64,000 bases of DNA from Cryptomeria japonica (lineage: Eukaryota > Streptophyta > Pinopsida > Cupressales > Cupressaceae): contig NC_081414.1 of the NCBI RefSeq assembly GCF_030272615.1, forward strand, positions 779,874,119 to 779,938,118, written 5' to 3'. The notes beneath the pieces were generated by a model that saw nothing but the letters and a program-made list of their open reading frames with translations, did no database searches and was not told the origin of the DNA. Both the position numbers and the translations under genes were made by a program. Below are positions 35,498 to 46,220 of the stretch, in pieces. The first letter of the stretch is position 1. Each line of letters starts with the position of its first letter.

Positions 35498-35677
35498 CTC
35501 TTCATCCCTTGGTCACTCACTATCCCTCCTATCTATATATTTATCTATCCCTCTCTCCCTTTCTCTTCTCATTTGTGAAAATTTCTCTTTTTCTCTTCCC
35601 ATATATCTACATCTGTGTGTAGCTCTACCTCTCTATCTATTTGTTTCTCTCTTCATCTCTTGCTAGATATCATCATC

Positions 35678-35680
<3 letters not shown>

Positions 35681-35742
<62 letters not shown>
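35681..35742 (+). repeat. (TC)31 microsatellite
   Basis: An uninterrupted run of 31 TC units. Upstream of it, 35497-35680 is also almost purely pyrimidine. Confidence 0.97.
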
Positions 35743-35745
<3 letters not shown>

Positions 35746-35768
35746 ATCTCTTCCTTCTCTCCCTAGTA

Positions 35769-36053
35769 AACACAACATGAACCTATTGATAATGGAGCCT
35801 GATTAGCTATTCGATTCATAAATTTTGTTTTAGTTGTGTTTAGATACCTTTAAGTGGATGCATAATTGATTTGAAGCAATCACTTCTTCATTGATATCCT
35901 TGTTGCACAAACAGTGTCATTTTCTAAATGATCTATTAACTCAGCTCATACAGTACACAAATTTATACAAAAAAAAAAGCCCAGATTTTTTACCTAATTG
36001 ACATTCCACCCTCTTTGGCATACCCATTGCACACCAAGGTGCACTTACTAGTT
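35769..36053 (+). repeat. Left core arm of the inverted repeat around gene 2
   Basis: Three blocks pair in reverse order and orientation with the right arm: 35769-35800 with 39361-39393, 35835-35914 with 39248-39330, and 35993-36053 with 39113-39173. Core lengths are 285 and 283 bases, so the spacing is preserved. The pyrimidine-rich stretch to its left mirrors the purine-rich stretch right of the other arm. Confidence 0.8.
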
Positions 36054-36239
36054 TTTAATATTTTTTTGAATAATGATAACAAATTTAAAAATTAAAATTT
36101 ATTTTTTAGAAAGATATAATAATTTGTTCTGTTTGTAGTAAAGTTTAATTAACTTCTAAAGTTTAGTTCTTTGAAATCCAAAAAAGTTAGTTTAAGAGAT
36201 TAGTAATGATAAACGAAAAATTTGGCAAAACTAACGGAT

Positions 36240-36509
36240 GGAGGGTGCCTAAGCAGCGTGTCCGTCTCTCGCCCGGCACAAAAAGACTTGACTTCCAGTC
36301 ATCATAACTAATGAAAAAGAGCCTGTGAATGGCGAAATAACGGAGTCTGTGCGAGCTGTCAAGTTGTCTCTTTCTTTACTCAAATTCCTGAATTCACTTA
36401 CGCAGGATTGACGGCACTACTTTGGCCATGTCGCCCATTCTGTAGCATGTTTATTTTCTATTTAAATTAGAAAATATACCACTAACATAGGACCATCTTC
36501 TCCTTTTCA
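36240..36509 (+). promoter_or_regulatory. Promoter region of receptor kinase gene 2
   Basis: TATTTAAA lies at 36459-36466, 43 bases before the ATG. Upstream the ACGCAGGATTGACGGC and CCATGTCGCCCATT blocks match the gene 1 promoter and the 24.6 kb relic. It holds one TTGACG word but not the perfect palindrome of gene 1. Homology with the relic reaches back to about 36269. Confidence 0.65.
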
Positions 36510-38906
36510 ATGACGATTAAGTTTTTGGTCTTAGTAATTACTGTGAGTATTGCAGCGCATAATTCCAGTGGTGTAATTTTGGATCGTGGAGATACGCTTC
36601 GATTGGGGGATTGGCTCACTGGAAATCAGACCCTTATTTCCAAGAATGGCACGTTTGCCTTGGGATTTTTCAGTCCCAAAGGAACAAATAATTGGTATAT
36701 TGGCATCTGGTATACCCTAATCTCTCAAAAGGCCACAGTTTGGGTGGCTAACAGAGAAAATCCTGTCAGAAACATGCCCGGCGTTCTCAGATTTTCAGAA
36801 AATGGTCATCTCAGATTGTTTGATGGAAAGGGCCGGTCGGTTTGGTCAACTGCTGTTGGCCAGACAGGATCACGAGCTATAATAACAGACTCTGGTAATT
36901 TTATTATGCTGGACACCTACAAATCTGCAATTGTTTGGGAGAGTTTCGCGCATCCGACAGATACATGGCTGCCTGGCATGAAGATGTGGAAAGGCATGAC
37001 AATAACTTCCTGGAAGAATACTTTGGATCCTGCAAGTGGGCTCTTCTCTTTCCGAATGGACATGTCTCCGGGAAAGACACAGATGATAATGTTCTATAAT
37101 AACACTGTTCCATATTGGTCCAGTGGAGAATGCTCTGGGAATTCTTGTACTAAGGTTCCCGAATTGCAAGTCAAAAAGAAAGTTCTAGCGTCCTCTGTGA
37201 GGCTTTCTCCTTCAAGAATATACATTGTTTTTGGCATTAGCCCGATAGATCATACCCTCACGGGACGATTCGTGTTAGATGAGAACGGCGAATTACAACT
37301 GTACTTCTGGATGGATGATGGTAGATGGAGTATGAGTTGGTCGACGCATCGAGGTCAATGCAGTGACTATGAAATCTGCGGAGCGTATGGACTTTGCAAT
37401 GCGAATGATGTGTGTAGCTGTGTCCAGGGCTTCACGCCCTACAACGACTCTCGAGGTTGGTGGTCAAGTGGGTGCTCTCGGCGAAGACCCCTGCAATGCT
37501 CTGCTACAGAGGGCACAACCGACGGCTTTTTGGAAGCCAAGAACCAATACTTATCTGAAAAAGAAGCCCTCATAATCAACAACGAGCCGACACAGCAAGG
37601 CTGCCAGACTGCTTGTCTCAACAATTGCTCCTGCACAGCCTTTGGTCTCGCTATTTCTGATCAACCCGTCTGTAGATTGTGGTTTGGCAATTTATGGGGA
37701 ATGCGCGTTTCATCAGGGGGCCAATCCGTCTTCATTAGGCTGGCTTCTTCTGAGTTGCGGCACTCCACGTCAGAGCGAAGGAACAAAAGTTTTCGCCTTA
37801 CTATTTTACTTTCGGCCGCCGCATCCTTTTTTGTTGTTTCAGCTCTCCTGTTAACAACATTTATTCTGTGGAAACGTCGAAGACTGGTGAAGAAAAACGT
37901 GGAAGAGGAGGTGCCAATGTCCCTCAAAAAGTTCAGTTACAAAGAGCTGCGAATTGCAACGGAGAATTTCAAGCATAAATTGGGTAGCGGAGCATTTGGC
38001 TCTGTGTTCAAAGGAACTCTGCCGGACAACACGATTGTTGCGGTTAAAAGATTAGAGGGTTCCACGCAAGTAGAAAAACAATTCCGTGCGGAAATAATCA
38101 CCACTGGCAGAATACAGCATGTGAATTTGGTCAGGCTGTGGGGGTTCTGCGTAGAACATTCACGAAGGTTACTTGTGTATGCCTACATGCCCAACGGCTC
38201 CCTAAATTCCTTCCTCTTCTCCAAGTCGGAAGACGTGGAGAAGGTGTTGGACTGGACGACCCGGTTTCAGATCATACGGGGAACTGCACGAGGATTAGTT
38301 TATCTCCATGAGGAATGCAGGGATCGCATCATTCACTGCGATATTAAGCCTGAAAACATTCTCCTGGACGGTGACTTTAGCCCAAAGGTGGCAGATTTTG
38401 GACTAGCGAAGCTGGTAGGTAGAAATTTCAGCCGCGTACTGACAACCACAAGAGGAACTCGTGGGTACTTGGCTCCCGAGTGGATCTCTGGCCTTCCTAT
38501 CACTCCCAAGGTGGACGTATACAGTTTTGGCATGACGCTTTTGGAAATTCTATCAGGCCGAAGAAATTTGGATTTAACAGTAGAGGACAGTAGGACGTAC
38601 TTTCCTACCTGGGCTTCATCTCAAATTCAGAGAGGAAACATATTGGGCGTTGTGGATGCAAGAATAGCAAGTGAGGTAAATATCGAAGAGGTGAGAAGAG
38701 CCGCTGTCATTGCTGGGTTGTGCATTCAAGACGATGAGAATCAGAGGCCAAGCATGAGTGAAGTGATAAAGATACTGGAAGGCACGATGGAGGCTTCTGT
38801 GCCACAAATTCCAAGGTCTTTACAGGTCCTAGGAGGTCAGGTAGACGACAATGATAGCTGCAGTCAACATGTTTCCATAGCAAATGGTTCCGTATATACA
38901 AAATAG
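36510..38906 (+). CDS. G-type lectin S-receptor-like serine/threonine kinase (gene 2)
   Basis: A single 798-residue ORF without introns, a close paralogue of gene 1 in the same orientation. It has a signal peptide (about 1-21), bulb-type lectin (about 27-144), S-locus region, EGF-like and PAN modules with the same Cys pattern, one membrane helix (about 429-454) and a kinase (about 490-760). Kinase residues are intact: LGSGAFGSV loop, K513, HCD at 609-611 (non-RD), DFG at 629-631 and APE at 655-657. It is seven residues shorter than gene 1, mainly after Cys208, where gene 2 has Cys213 in place of the Cys234 of gene 1. The kinase is more conserved between the two than the extracellular part, as expected if ligand binding diverged. 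It lies inside a long inverted repeat. The ATG was chosen by position after the TATA box and by the signal peptide. Confidence 0.96.
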   Translation: MTIKFLVLVITVSIAAHNSSGVILDRGDTLRLGDWLTGNQTLISKNGTFALGFFSPKGTNNWYIGIWYTLISQKATVWVANRENPVRNMPGVLRFSENGHLRLFDGKGRSVWSTAVGQTGSRAIITDSGNFIMLDTYKSAIVWESFAHPTDTWLPGMKMWKGMTITSWKNTLDPASGLFSFRMDMSPGKTQMIMFYNNTVPYWSSGECSGNSCTKVPELQVKKKVLASSVRLSPSRIYIVFGISPIDHTLTGRFVLDENGELQLYFWMDDGRWSMSWSTHRGQCSDYEICGAYGLCNANDVCSCVQGFTPYNDSRGWWSSGCSRRRPLQCSATEGTTDGFLEAKNQYLSEKEALIINNEPTQQGCQTACLNNCSCTAFGLAISDQPVCRLWFGNLWGMRVSSGGQSVFIRLASSELRHSTSERRNKSFRLTILLSAAASFFVVSALLLTTFILWKRRRLVKKNVEEEVPMSLKKFSYKELRIATENFKHKLGSGAFGSVFKGTLPDNTIVAVKRLEGSTQVEKQFRAEIITTGRIQHVNLVRLWGFCVEHSRRLLVYAYMPNGSLNSFLFSKSEDVEKVLDWTTRFQIIRGTARGLVYLHEECRDRIIHCDIKPENILLDGDFSPKVADFGLAKLVGRNFSRVLTTTRGTRGYLAPEWISGLPITPKVDVYSFGMTLLEILSGRRNLDLTVEDSRTYFPTWASSQIQRGNILGVVDARIASEVNIEEVRRAAVIAGLCIQDDENQRPSMSEVIKILEGTMEASVPQIPRSLQVLGGQVDDNDSCSQHVSIANGSVYTK

Positions 38907-39042
38907 TAGCCTGTTATATACAAGAGGTTAGTGATAGACGCAAGGAATCTCTCCGATGTATCTTCAATAATTGTGAGGGCATTTTTTTATATTTTAAAAT
39001 ATAAAGAATATATTTTCATTTCTATTTGAATATTAAAATATC

Positions 39043-39048
39043 AATAAA
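39043..39048 (+). terminator. Possible polyadenylation signal of gene 2
   Basis: AATAAA lies 137 bases after the stop, in AT-rich DNA, so support is weak. Confidence 0.3.
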
Positions 39049-39112
39049 TATTTTTAAAAATATAAATCATAATTGATATTAACATGCATTATTAATATAT
39101 CAAAATATATAT

Positions 39113-39395
39113 AACTAGCAATTGGACTTTGGTGTGTAATAGGTATGCTAAAGAGGTGTGGAAGATCAATTAGAGAAAATTTTGGTGTATTTTGCATACT
39201 TTTGTCTAGTGCGTAAGTTCAATTGACAGGGCATTTAAAAATTGTTGTTGTTTGTGCAAACAAGGTCTCAATCAAGAGGTGATAGCTTAAAATGAATTAT
39301 GCATCTAGTTATAGGGATCCAAACATGACTTTAAAAAAAAAATGAATCAAGAAGATAACTAGACTCCATTACCAACAGGATCATGTTATGTTTGT
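39113..39395 (-). repeat. Right core arm of the inverted repeat around gene 2
   Basis: It is the reverse complement counterpart of 35769-36053, with all three blocks in mirrored order. Best preserved are the blocks reading GCATACC(T/C)ATT(A/G)CACACCAA and GATGCATAATT on the complementary strand. Confidence 0.8.
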
Positions 39396-39889
39396 AGTGG
39401 GTGGAGAGGGAGATAGATATATGAATAGGTACAGAGAGAGGGAGAGGAAAGGACAGAAATGAAGAAAGAGGAGAGAAGTAGAGAGATATAAAAGGAGGGA
39501 GTGATAGAGAGGGGGAGATAGAGAAATTGAAAGATAAAGATACAAGAAGAGATATATAGAGAGAGCTAGAAGGATATATATAAAGAAATAATAGTGTGAA
39601 TAATGAAAAGATAGAGATAATAAGATATAGATAGAGAGGGAGAGGAAGAGATGGGAAGATAGAGCTAGAGGGGGCCAGAGAGAGATAAAGGAGGTAATAT
39701 AGAGAAGAAGAGAGAGGGGGGAGAGATAGACATAGAGATAGAGAGAGAGAGAAACATGGAGTGTGTGTGAAAGTGTGAGAGATATTAAGAAAGAGATGGG
39801 GATGAGTAACAAGGAGTGTGTGAACAAGATTTTGAGAGATATATAGATTAAGGATAGAGAAATAAAGAGATATAGAAAGAGGGGGTAAT

Positions 39890-39942
<53 letters not shown>

Positions 39943-39974
39943 TGAATATTGAGAGGGAGATAGAGAGAAAGAGG
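39396..39974 (+). repeat. Purine-rich (GA) tract, outer part of the right arm
   Basis: Almost pure GA/GAGAGAT-type sequence including a perfect (GA)n run at 39892-39940. It continues beyond the solo LTR at 40459-40490. It mirrors the CT-rich tract at 35424-35768. Confidence 0.85.
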
Positions 39975-40453
39975 TGTTGGTGTAAATAATTATTCATCAT
40001 GGATATTATTACACATTACTTGAGTTTACTTAGGAAATGCATTTCATAGTAGTTTGGGTATGAGACACTTGGGTGTTTGTGCCAACATTGGGATAGTGTG
40101 TGTAGGAGAATTTCCACCTTTCGTGGACTTATCTTGTTGTTACACTCCGCATTCAGTGGGTGATCCACCTCATGTGGAATATTATATTGTTTCTCCTACC
40201 TACCCACACCTATTTCTTACCTACCCTTGTTTCTTATTGAGCCACATGTCATGTTTGTGTGCTCGCATATCCCTAGCCTTGCCTATATAAGCATGCTCAT
40301 CTACATTGTTTGTATGGGCAATCATTGAACATCTTCTGATGATCTAGTTGATCATATTTTGCATCTTGATAGAATACACTTTATTCCTATCATCTATTTT
40401 GTTCTCTCTTATTTGTGCTTTCCATTTCCTCTAGATCTTGGCAAAATCTCACA
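39975..40453 (+). repeat. Solo LTR, TSD AGAGG
   Basis: A 479-base unit starting TGTTGGTGTA and ending CTCACA, bounded by AGAGG at 39970-39974 and 40454-40458. It contains a TATATAAG promoter box at about 40283. It split the GA-rich tract and is a different, shorter LTR family than the copia LTRs around it. Confidence 0.88.
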
Positions 40454-40543
40454 AGAGGGAGAAGGTAAATAGAGAGATAGAGAGTGATGGAGAAATAAAT
40501 TAAATTCATTCTATAAATTAAAATAAAAATTCAAAATATAACT

Positions 40544-41783
40544 TGTTATCAGCAACTAAGAAGGAAGACTGAGAGGGGGGGATGAATCAGTCTTCACGCA
40601 ATAAGAGAAGTTAATCACAAAACAAAACTAACAAACTACAATAATAGGACAAATAAGAAAATTGAAAGTAGTATGGACAAAACCAAGATTTTGACGTGGA
40701 AAACCTAGTTAAGGGAAAAACCACGGTGGGAAGCTACCCATAGTAAGAGGATACTCTGGAGTAGTATGTAAAAATATTACAATGGAGAATGCACATGCAT
40801 TCATGCACACTGGCTAGAGCTCATTGCTCAAATATAATGGCCTGAAAGGCTTCAACCCTCAAGAAAGTCTCACTCACTTACAATAAGATTTAGACTACAA
40901 TCCAAAAGAAATGAATTGAAAGAAAAACATCTCCAAATGTCTGATCACAATTCTAGTTAAGCACAACTGTCTGCTCTGCAACACCAAATTTCTCCACAAT
41001 CATAATATTGAAGGATGAATCAATTGTTCCCACATATACCACTCTCTGATAATGTAGACACAACATCAACACCTATATTACATGAATATATCACCTATAT
41101 ATACCATTCATCAACCTTGATAACAAGGTCAACTAAACCCTCAACCCTCAATTACAAAATTATATCAAATGATAAAAATATCGGCAATCGGACCAATATT
41201 ATGATTTAATAACATAGCATGGAACTAAATCAAATTCCCAAATGCACAACTCCACCAGAAATCATGCCAAGATCAACCACAACACACTGCACAACCAGGA
41301 AAATTGCATAACATAAACATCATCATCGATTCATAGAAACCATCAAAAACTCGTACAACAATAAATGTTGATCAACAAAACAAATAGGAAATGACTAGGA
41401 AACACCACCAAGAATGTTAGAATCATCAGGATCAGCTGCACCAATACCACTTATCAAATCTTAATTGATCAACATCTGAAACTTAGGAATACAACTAATC
41501 AACAACTATCACAAAGAAAGATAACTTGTTGATCACCAATCATGATCCATCTAAAATGAAGATACACAAGACCATCCCTAGAAATATCCCAACATATTAG
41601 CACAAGATCTGATCACATCGGAATATATCAGAGGATATATCGAACTCTGCAAAATAGTGACCAGAAAAACAACACTGCAAACCAAATCATAAGATCTTCC
41701 CAAACTGTAATCACTAGAGGAATACAAAAGAATATGGTGACATCAATAACAACAACATATGCTAACAGTAGCAATGACCAAAA
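40544..41783 (-). repeat. 3' LTR of copia element 2
   Basis: 1240 bases matching 46221-47450 in order. It starts TG on the plus strand and abuts the polypurine tract at its inner side. Confidence 0.88.
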
Positions 41784-41784
41784 A

Positions 41785-41796
41785 TCTCCCCCTTTG
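41785..41796 (-). other. Polypurine tract of copia element 2
   Basis: Plus-strand TCTCCCCCTTTG reads CAAAGGGGGAGA on the element strand, directly before the 3' LTR, where plus-strand DNA synthesis is primed. Confidence 0.8.
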
Positions 41797-42104
41797 GCTT
41801 TGATGACAACATATGAATGTTAAAAACAATCAATGCAAAGGAAGAAGATATCACTAGCAAACCATCAAGATAGATAAAACCATTTTTTACATGATTTCTC
41901 TCCCCCTTCGACAAAAATGCCAAAGATCTCAAAACAAAAGACCAAACTCTACTCTCTCCAAAATAGGAACATGAATCACAAGAATCTCTCCCCCTAAAAT
42001 ATAGACTATTCCACAAGAGGAGCAACACCAACTCATCAATTTGGATAAAAGGATAAGACTATGAAGTCTATTAGATTGATGCAACTCAATACATCTAGTT
42101 CTCA

Positions 42105-45100
42105 TCAGGAGGGGTGGATACTCCTAACTTGTCTCTCAAATAGACAAATGTATCTGGCAGGCAAAGCCTTAGTTAAAATATCTGCTATTTGTTCCTTTGT
42201 AGATACATACTCCAGTTTCACATTTTCTTCACTAACTTGCCCTCTCAAGTAGTAATATTTGATTGACACATGCTTAGCCTTTGAATGTTGCACTGGATTC
42301 TTTGATATGTTAATAGCACTAGAATTATCACACTATATAATAGTAGGCTCATCATAAATAACTCTAATATCCTCCAACATTTGCTTCATCCAGACTAGTT
42401 GAGTGTAATTACTAGTAGCAGCAACGTACTCAGCTTCAGCAGTAGGTAAGGACATTGAATCTTGTTTCTTAATATCCCATCAAACCAACTTCTTACCCAA
42501 AAATAATGCTTTGTCGGTAGTTCTCTTCATGTCATCAACATCACCAACCCAATCTGCATCAGTGTAGGCACACAACATGAAATCATCATTCCTCGGATAC
42601 CACAAACCATAATCCATAGTTCCCTTTAGGTATATGAATATCCTATTCACAATAGTGATATAACTCTCTTTCAAATCATCTTGATATCTAGAAGCCATGC
42701 ACACAACATGCATAATGTCTGGCCTAGTCTGAGTAATATATACCAGTCCACCAACCATAGATCTGTACAAGCTCTAATTAGCTTTAGGAGATTCATCATT
42801 CTTAGACAATTTAGAACCAGTCACCAAAGGAGTTCTAACCAGTTTGGAGTCACATACTTAATTTGAGATATAAATATACCTTTTTGAATCTGTGAAATCT
42901 CCAAACCTAAGAAATATTTCATTTCATCAATCATAGACATCTCAAATTATTTTTCATATCACTAAAAAACTTCATGCTCAAGTCATCGTCACCTCCAACG
43001 ATAATATCATCAACAAAGACTTCAACAATCAGGATGTTATCATTCTCTATCTTAAAGTATAGTTGTTGTAAGCAACAACTTTAGTAAATCCCAATTTCAA
43101 CAAGTACTTATCTAATCTAGCATACTAGGCTCTATGGGCTTGCTTCAATCCATAAACAAATTTCTTCAACTTATATACCATGTCCCCATCATCTGATAAT
43201 GAAAATTCATCAGGTTGTTCAATGTAGACTTCTTCCTCTAGATCACCATTCAAAACGACAGATTTGACATCCATCTGATATACCTTGACATCTTTATAAG
43301 TAGCATACACAAGCAACAACCTAACAGCTTCAATTCTGGCCACTGGAGCAAAAGTCTCCTCATAATTATTTCCTTCTTTCTAAGAATATCCTATGCAAAC
43401 CAATCTAGCTTTATTTCTGATAACTTCATTGGCTTCATTCAATTTATTTCTAAACACCCATTATTACCAATAACATTCTTATCCCTAGGTCTAGGCTCAA
43501 GTTCCCATGTATTATTCTTTTCAATCTGATCTAGTTCTTGTTCCATAGCTCTCATCCAATTTTCATCTTTACAGGCTTCAACAACATTTTTAGGTTCAAT
43601 TTTAGAGATCAAACATACTTCTTTAGTAGCTAACCATTTTGTAGTCATTAAACCTTTATTCTTATCACCAATAATCTGATTTTCAGAGTGATTCAGTCTT
43701 ACATACCTTAGAGTCTTCTAATTGTTTTGATTTTCAGGTTCCTGCACCTCTTCATTGGCAATAGAAACATCCGGGTTAACTTTCTCTACCAGATCATTTT
43801 TCTTAGGCTCTTCAGTCTAAATGGGAGCTAAAACAATACGATGTCCATCATCATAACCACATGCTCTGATCTACTTCCCAAGGTTCTCATCCACCTTCAC
43901 ATTTCCCATTTTCACTACCTTTCTCATTCTCTTATTGTAGCACCAGTAGGTTTTTCTCTTAGTAGAATATCCCAAGAAAATTCCTTCATCACTTCTAGCA
44001 TCAAATTTTCTTATATCCTCATCTCTCTTGATATAAAATTTACTACCAAATACTCTAAAATATCTCACAGTAGGAACATGACCAAACCATAGCTCATAAG
44101 GAGTCTTATCAGTATCACCTTTGATATGAACTTTGTTGAATGTGTAAACAACAATGCTAATAGCTTCTCTCTAGTATATCTTCAGAATATTCCCTTCAAT
44201 CAGCATAGTCCTTACAACATCGAAAGCAGTTTTGTTCTTCCTTTCAAGGACTCCATTTTGCTAAGGGGTTGTAGGACCAGATAATTGTCTTATAATCCCA
44301 TGCTTCTTATAGAATGAACCGAACTCATTGGAAAATAATTCTCCACCTCTATCAAATCTCAGACACATCATCTTCAAACTAGACTCAGTCTCCACCTTAG
44401 CTTTGAATATCTAGAATTTGTCCAATGCTTCCTATTTCTCCTTCAAAATGACAACCCACATCATCCTAGAATAATCATCAATTAGTAGTATAAAATATCT
44501 ATCAATCTGCACACTTCTAACATTTGTAAGTCCAAATAGGTTAGTATGCACAAGATCTAGCAGTCCACCTAATGTATACTATTTTCTCTTGAAATAAATC
44601 CTTGTTTGCTTACCCAGCTGATATTCCTTACATACCGGACTAGCTGGCTTAACAATATTAGGTATATCTATAACAACTTGTGTAGAACTAATTTTAATCA
44701 TTGAATCAAAATTTACATGACACGTTCTCCTATGCCGCAACCAATTCTCATCAATATAATAAATGAAACAACTTTTCGCACCAGGATTCAAGTGAAAAAT
44801 GTTACCTTCAATCTTAGTTTTAGATGCAATCTCTATACCAGAGGCATTTAGGATCTTGCATTTTCCATCTTTGAATTGTAGATCATAACTTTTATCAACC
44901 ATTTGCCCAACAGTTGAAAGATTATGCATCAAACCTTCAACATACAAGAGATCATCAATGTTATTCTTACAATCAAAAGAAATAGAACCTCTCCCATGGA
45001 TCACATAGGATTCATCATCTCCAGCTTTGACTATTCCACCATCATATCTTTCCATACTCACAAATTTGTTTTTATCACTGGTCATATGATGTGAAGAACC

Positions 45101-45180
45101 AATGTCAATTACCCATTCATCTTTCTCTTCAACCTTAGCAGCTAAAGCTTTTTGCTCAATAGTACAACTAGTGGAATCAA
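42105..45180 (-). pseudogene. Copia element 2 protease, integrase, reverse transcriptase, RNase H
   Basis: Readable pieces in order are the protease region with the active-site triad changed from Asp-Ser-Gly to Asp-Ile-Gly (about 45100), gag-pre-integrase (44579-45085) and the integrase core. The core has Asp in LRFDRGGE (about 44360) and Glu in NGVLERKN (about 44250). The integrase tail follows at 43871-44068, then the reverse transcriptase (43125-43343 with LKKFVYGLKQA, FVDDI near 43010) and RNase H (42105-42770). Stops separate nearly every piece, many being TAG at expected Gln or Trp positions. Confidence 0.87.
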
Positions 45181-45399
45181 TAGGTATAGGTTCATCTTCC
45201 TTAATGGAAAGGAATACAACTTCATCTACTTCTGATTCTTGATTTGTAATACCTTCGTTAGCAACATAATAATAATTCTTTTGCTTCCTATACTTTTGGT
45301 TAGGCTTGTAAGGCTTATCATACTTCTTATTCTTTTCATATGTATCATTCCTATCATACTTATCAAACTTATCATGTCTATCATACTTAGCCTTCTCTC

Positions 45400-46164
45400 C
45401 GGGAATCTAGAAGAAAAATGTCCTATCTTATTACAAGAGAAGCATTTCAAAGGCAACTTTCCATGATAACAATTAGCTCCTTTAGGAAATCTTTGGGCAA
45501 TCAGTGCTTCAAGCTCATCTATCTCTCCTTCTTACTCTTTCATTTCTCTTCTCTCTCTTTAATATCTAGATATTTTGCACTCATTAGGATCATACCTCTT
45601 CTTATCGGATACAGATGTAGATTCTATAAATGTATTCTCAGACTTTCCATGTGATTCTCTAAATTCACTTAGGTCAAATGCAACAATCTTTCCAACTAGC
45701 ATATCTCTTGTCATTTTAGTTACACTACATATCTCATCAATAGCAACAATATTATATTTATAAGTTAGAGGCAAAGATACTAGCACCTTAGCAACAATTT
45801 CATCTTCCTCAATGGTTCCACCAGTACATATGATACCTAGGACAAGATCATTTACCTTAGCCATGAAAGGGTGTATGTTCGCATCATCTCCTATCTTCAA
45901 TGTCCTATATTTTCCTTTCAAACTCTGTAGCTTAGAAGATTTCACTTGTTTATCACCTTCACATAGGATCTCAAGCTTCTCTCAGATCTCATGTGTGGTC
46001 TAAAGTCCCATTACATTTGTCATCTTAGAATCAGTCAAGGCACTAAGAAATGCTTCCTTCGCTCTAATATTATCTACAACTTCCATCTGGTTCTTCCATA
46101 TAGCATAGTTACTTCCATCAAACCTCATATTGCCCTTCTTAAAGATAACACCTTGAGTTGCCAT
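45400..46164 (-). pseudogene. Copia element 2 gag (UBN2-type)
   Basis: The frame starts with an ATG whose complement is at 46162-46164, 43 bases inside the PBS. The gag core is open at 45559-45945 (EDEIVAKVLVSLPLTYKY). The zinc knuckle near 45410-45450 reads CFSCNKIGHFSSRF, its last Cys lost. Upstream there are two stops, one a TAG where Gln is expected. Confidence 0.85.
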
Positions 46165-46206
46165 CTTGGATCTCCTCAAATAGCTAAGCTTCTACTGGAG
46201 GATCTA

Positions 46207-46218
46207 TCTCTGATACCA
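46207..46218 (-). other. Primer-binding site of copia element 2
   Basis: TCTCTGATACCA differs at one base from the complement of the initiator tRNA-Met primer site and lies two bases inside the 5' LTR. Confidence 0.85.
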
Positions 46219-46220
46219 AT

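Noticed and set aside
35401-35806. Two overlapping plus-strand ORFs of Ser-Leu and Thr-His repeats
   Set aside because: They are translations of the CT and CA microsatellites.
36870-38807. Possible antisense genes in gene 2
   Set aside because: Same reason as for gene 1: shadows of the lectin and kinase frames.
39381-39827. 148-codon minus-strand ORF of Ser, Leu, Tyr and Ile
   Set aside because: Translation of the GA-rich tract; composition follows the simple repeat and not a protein.
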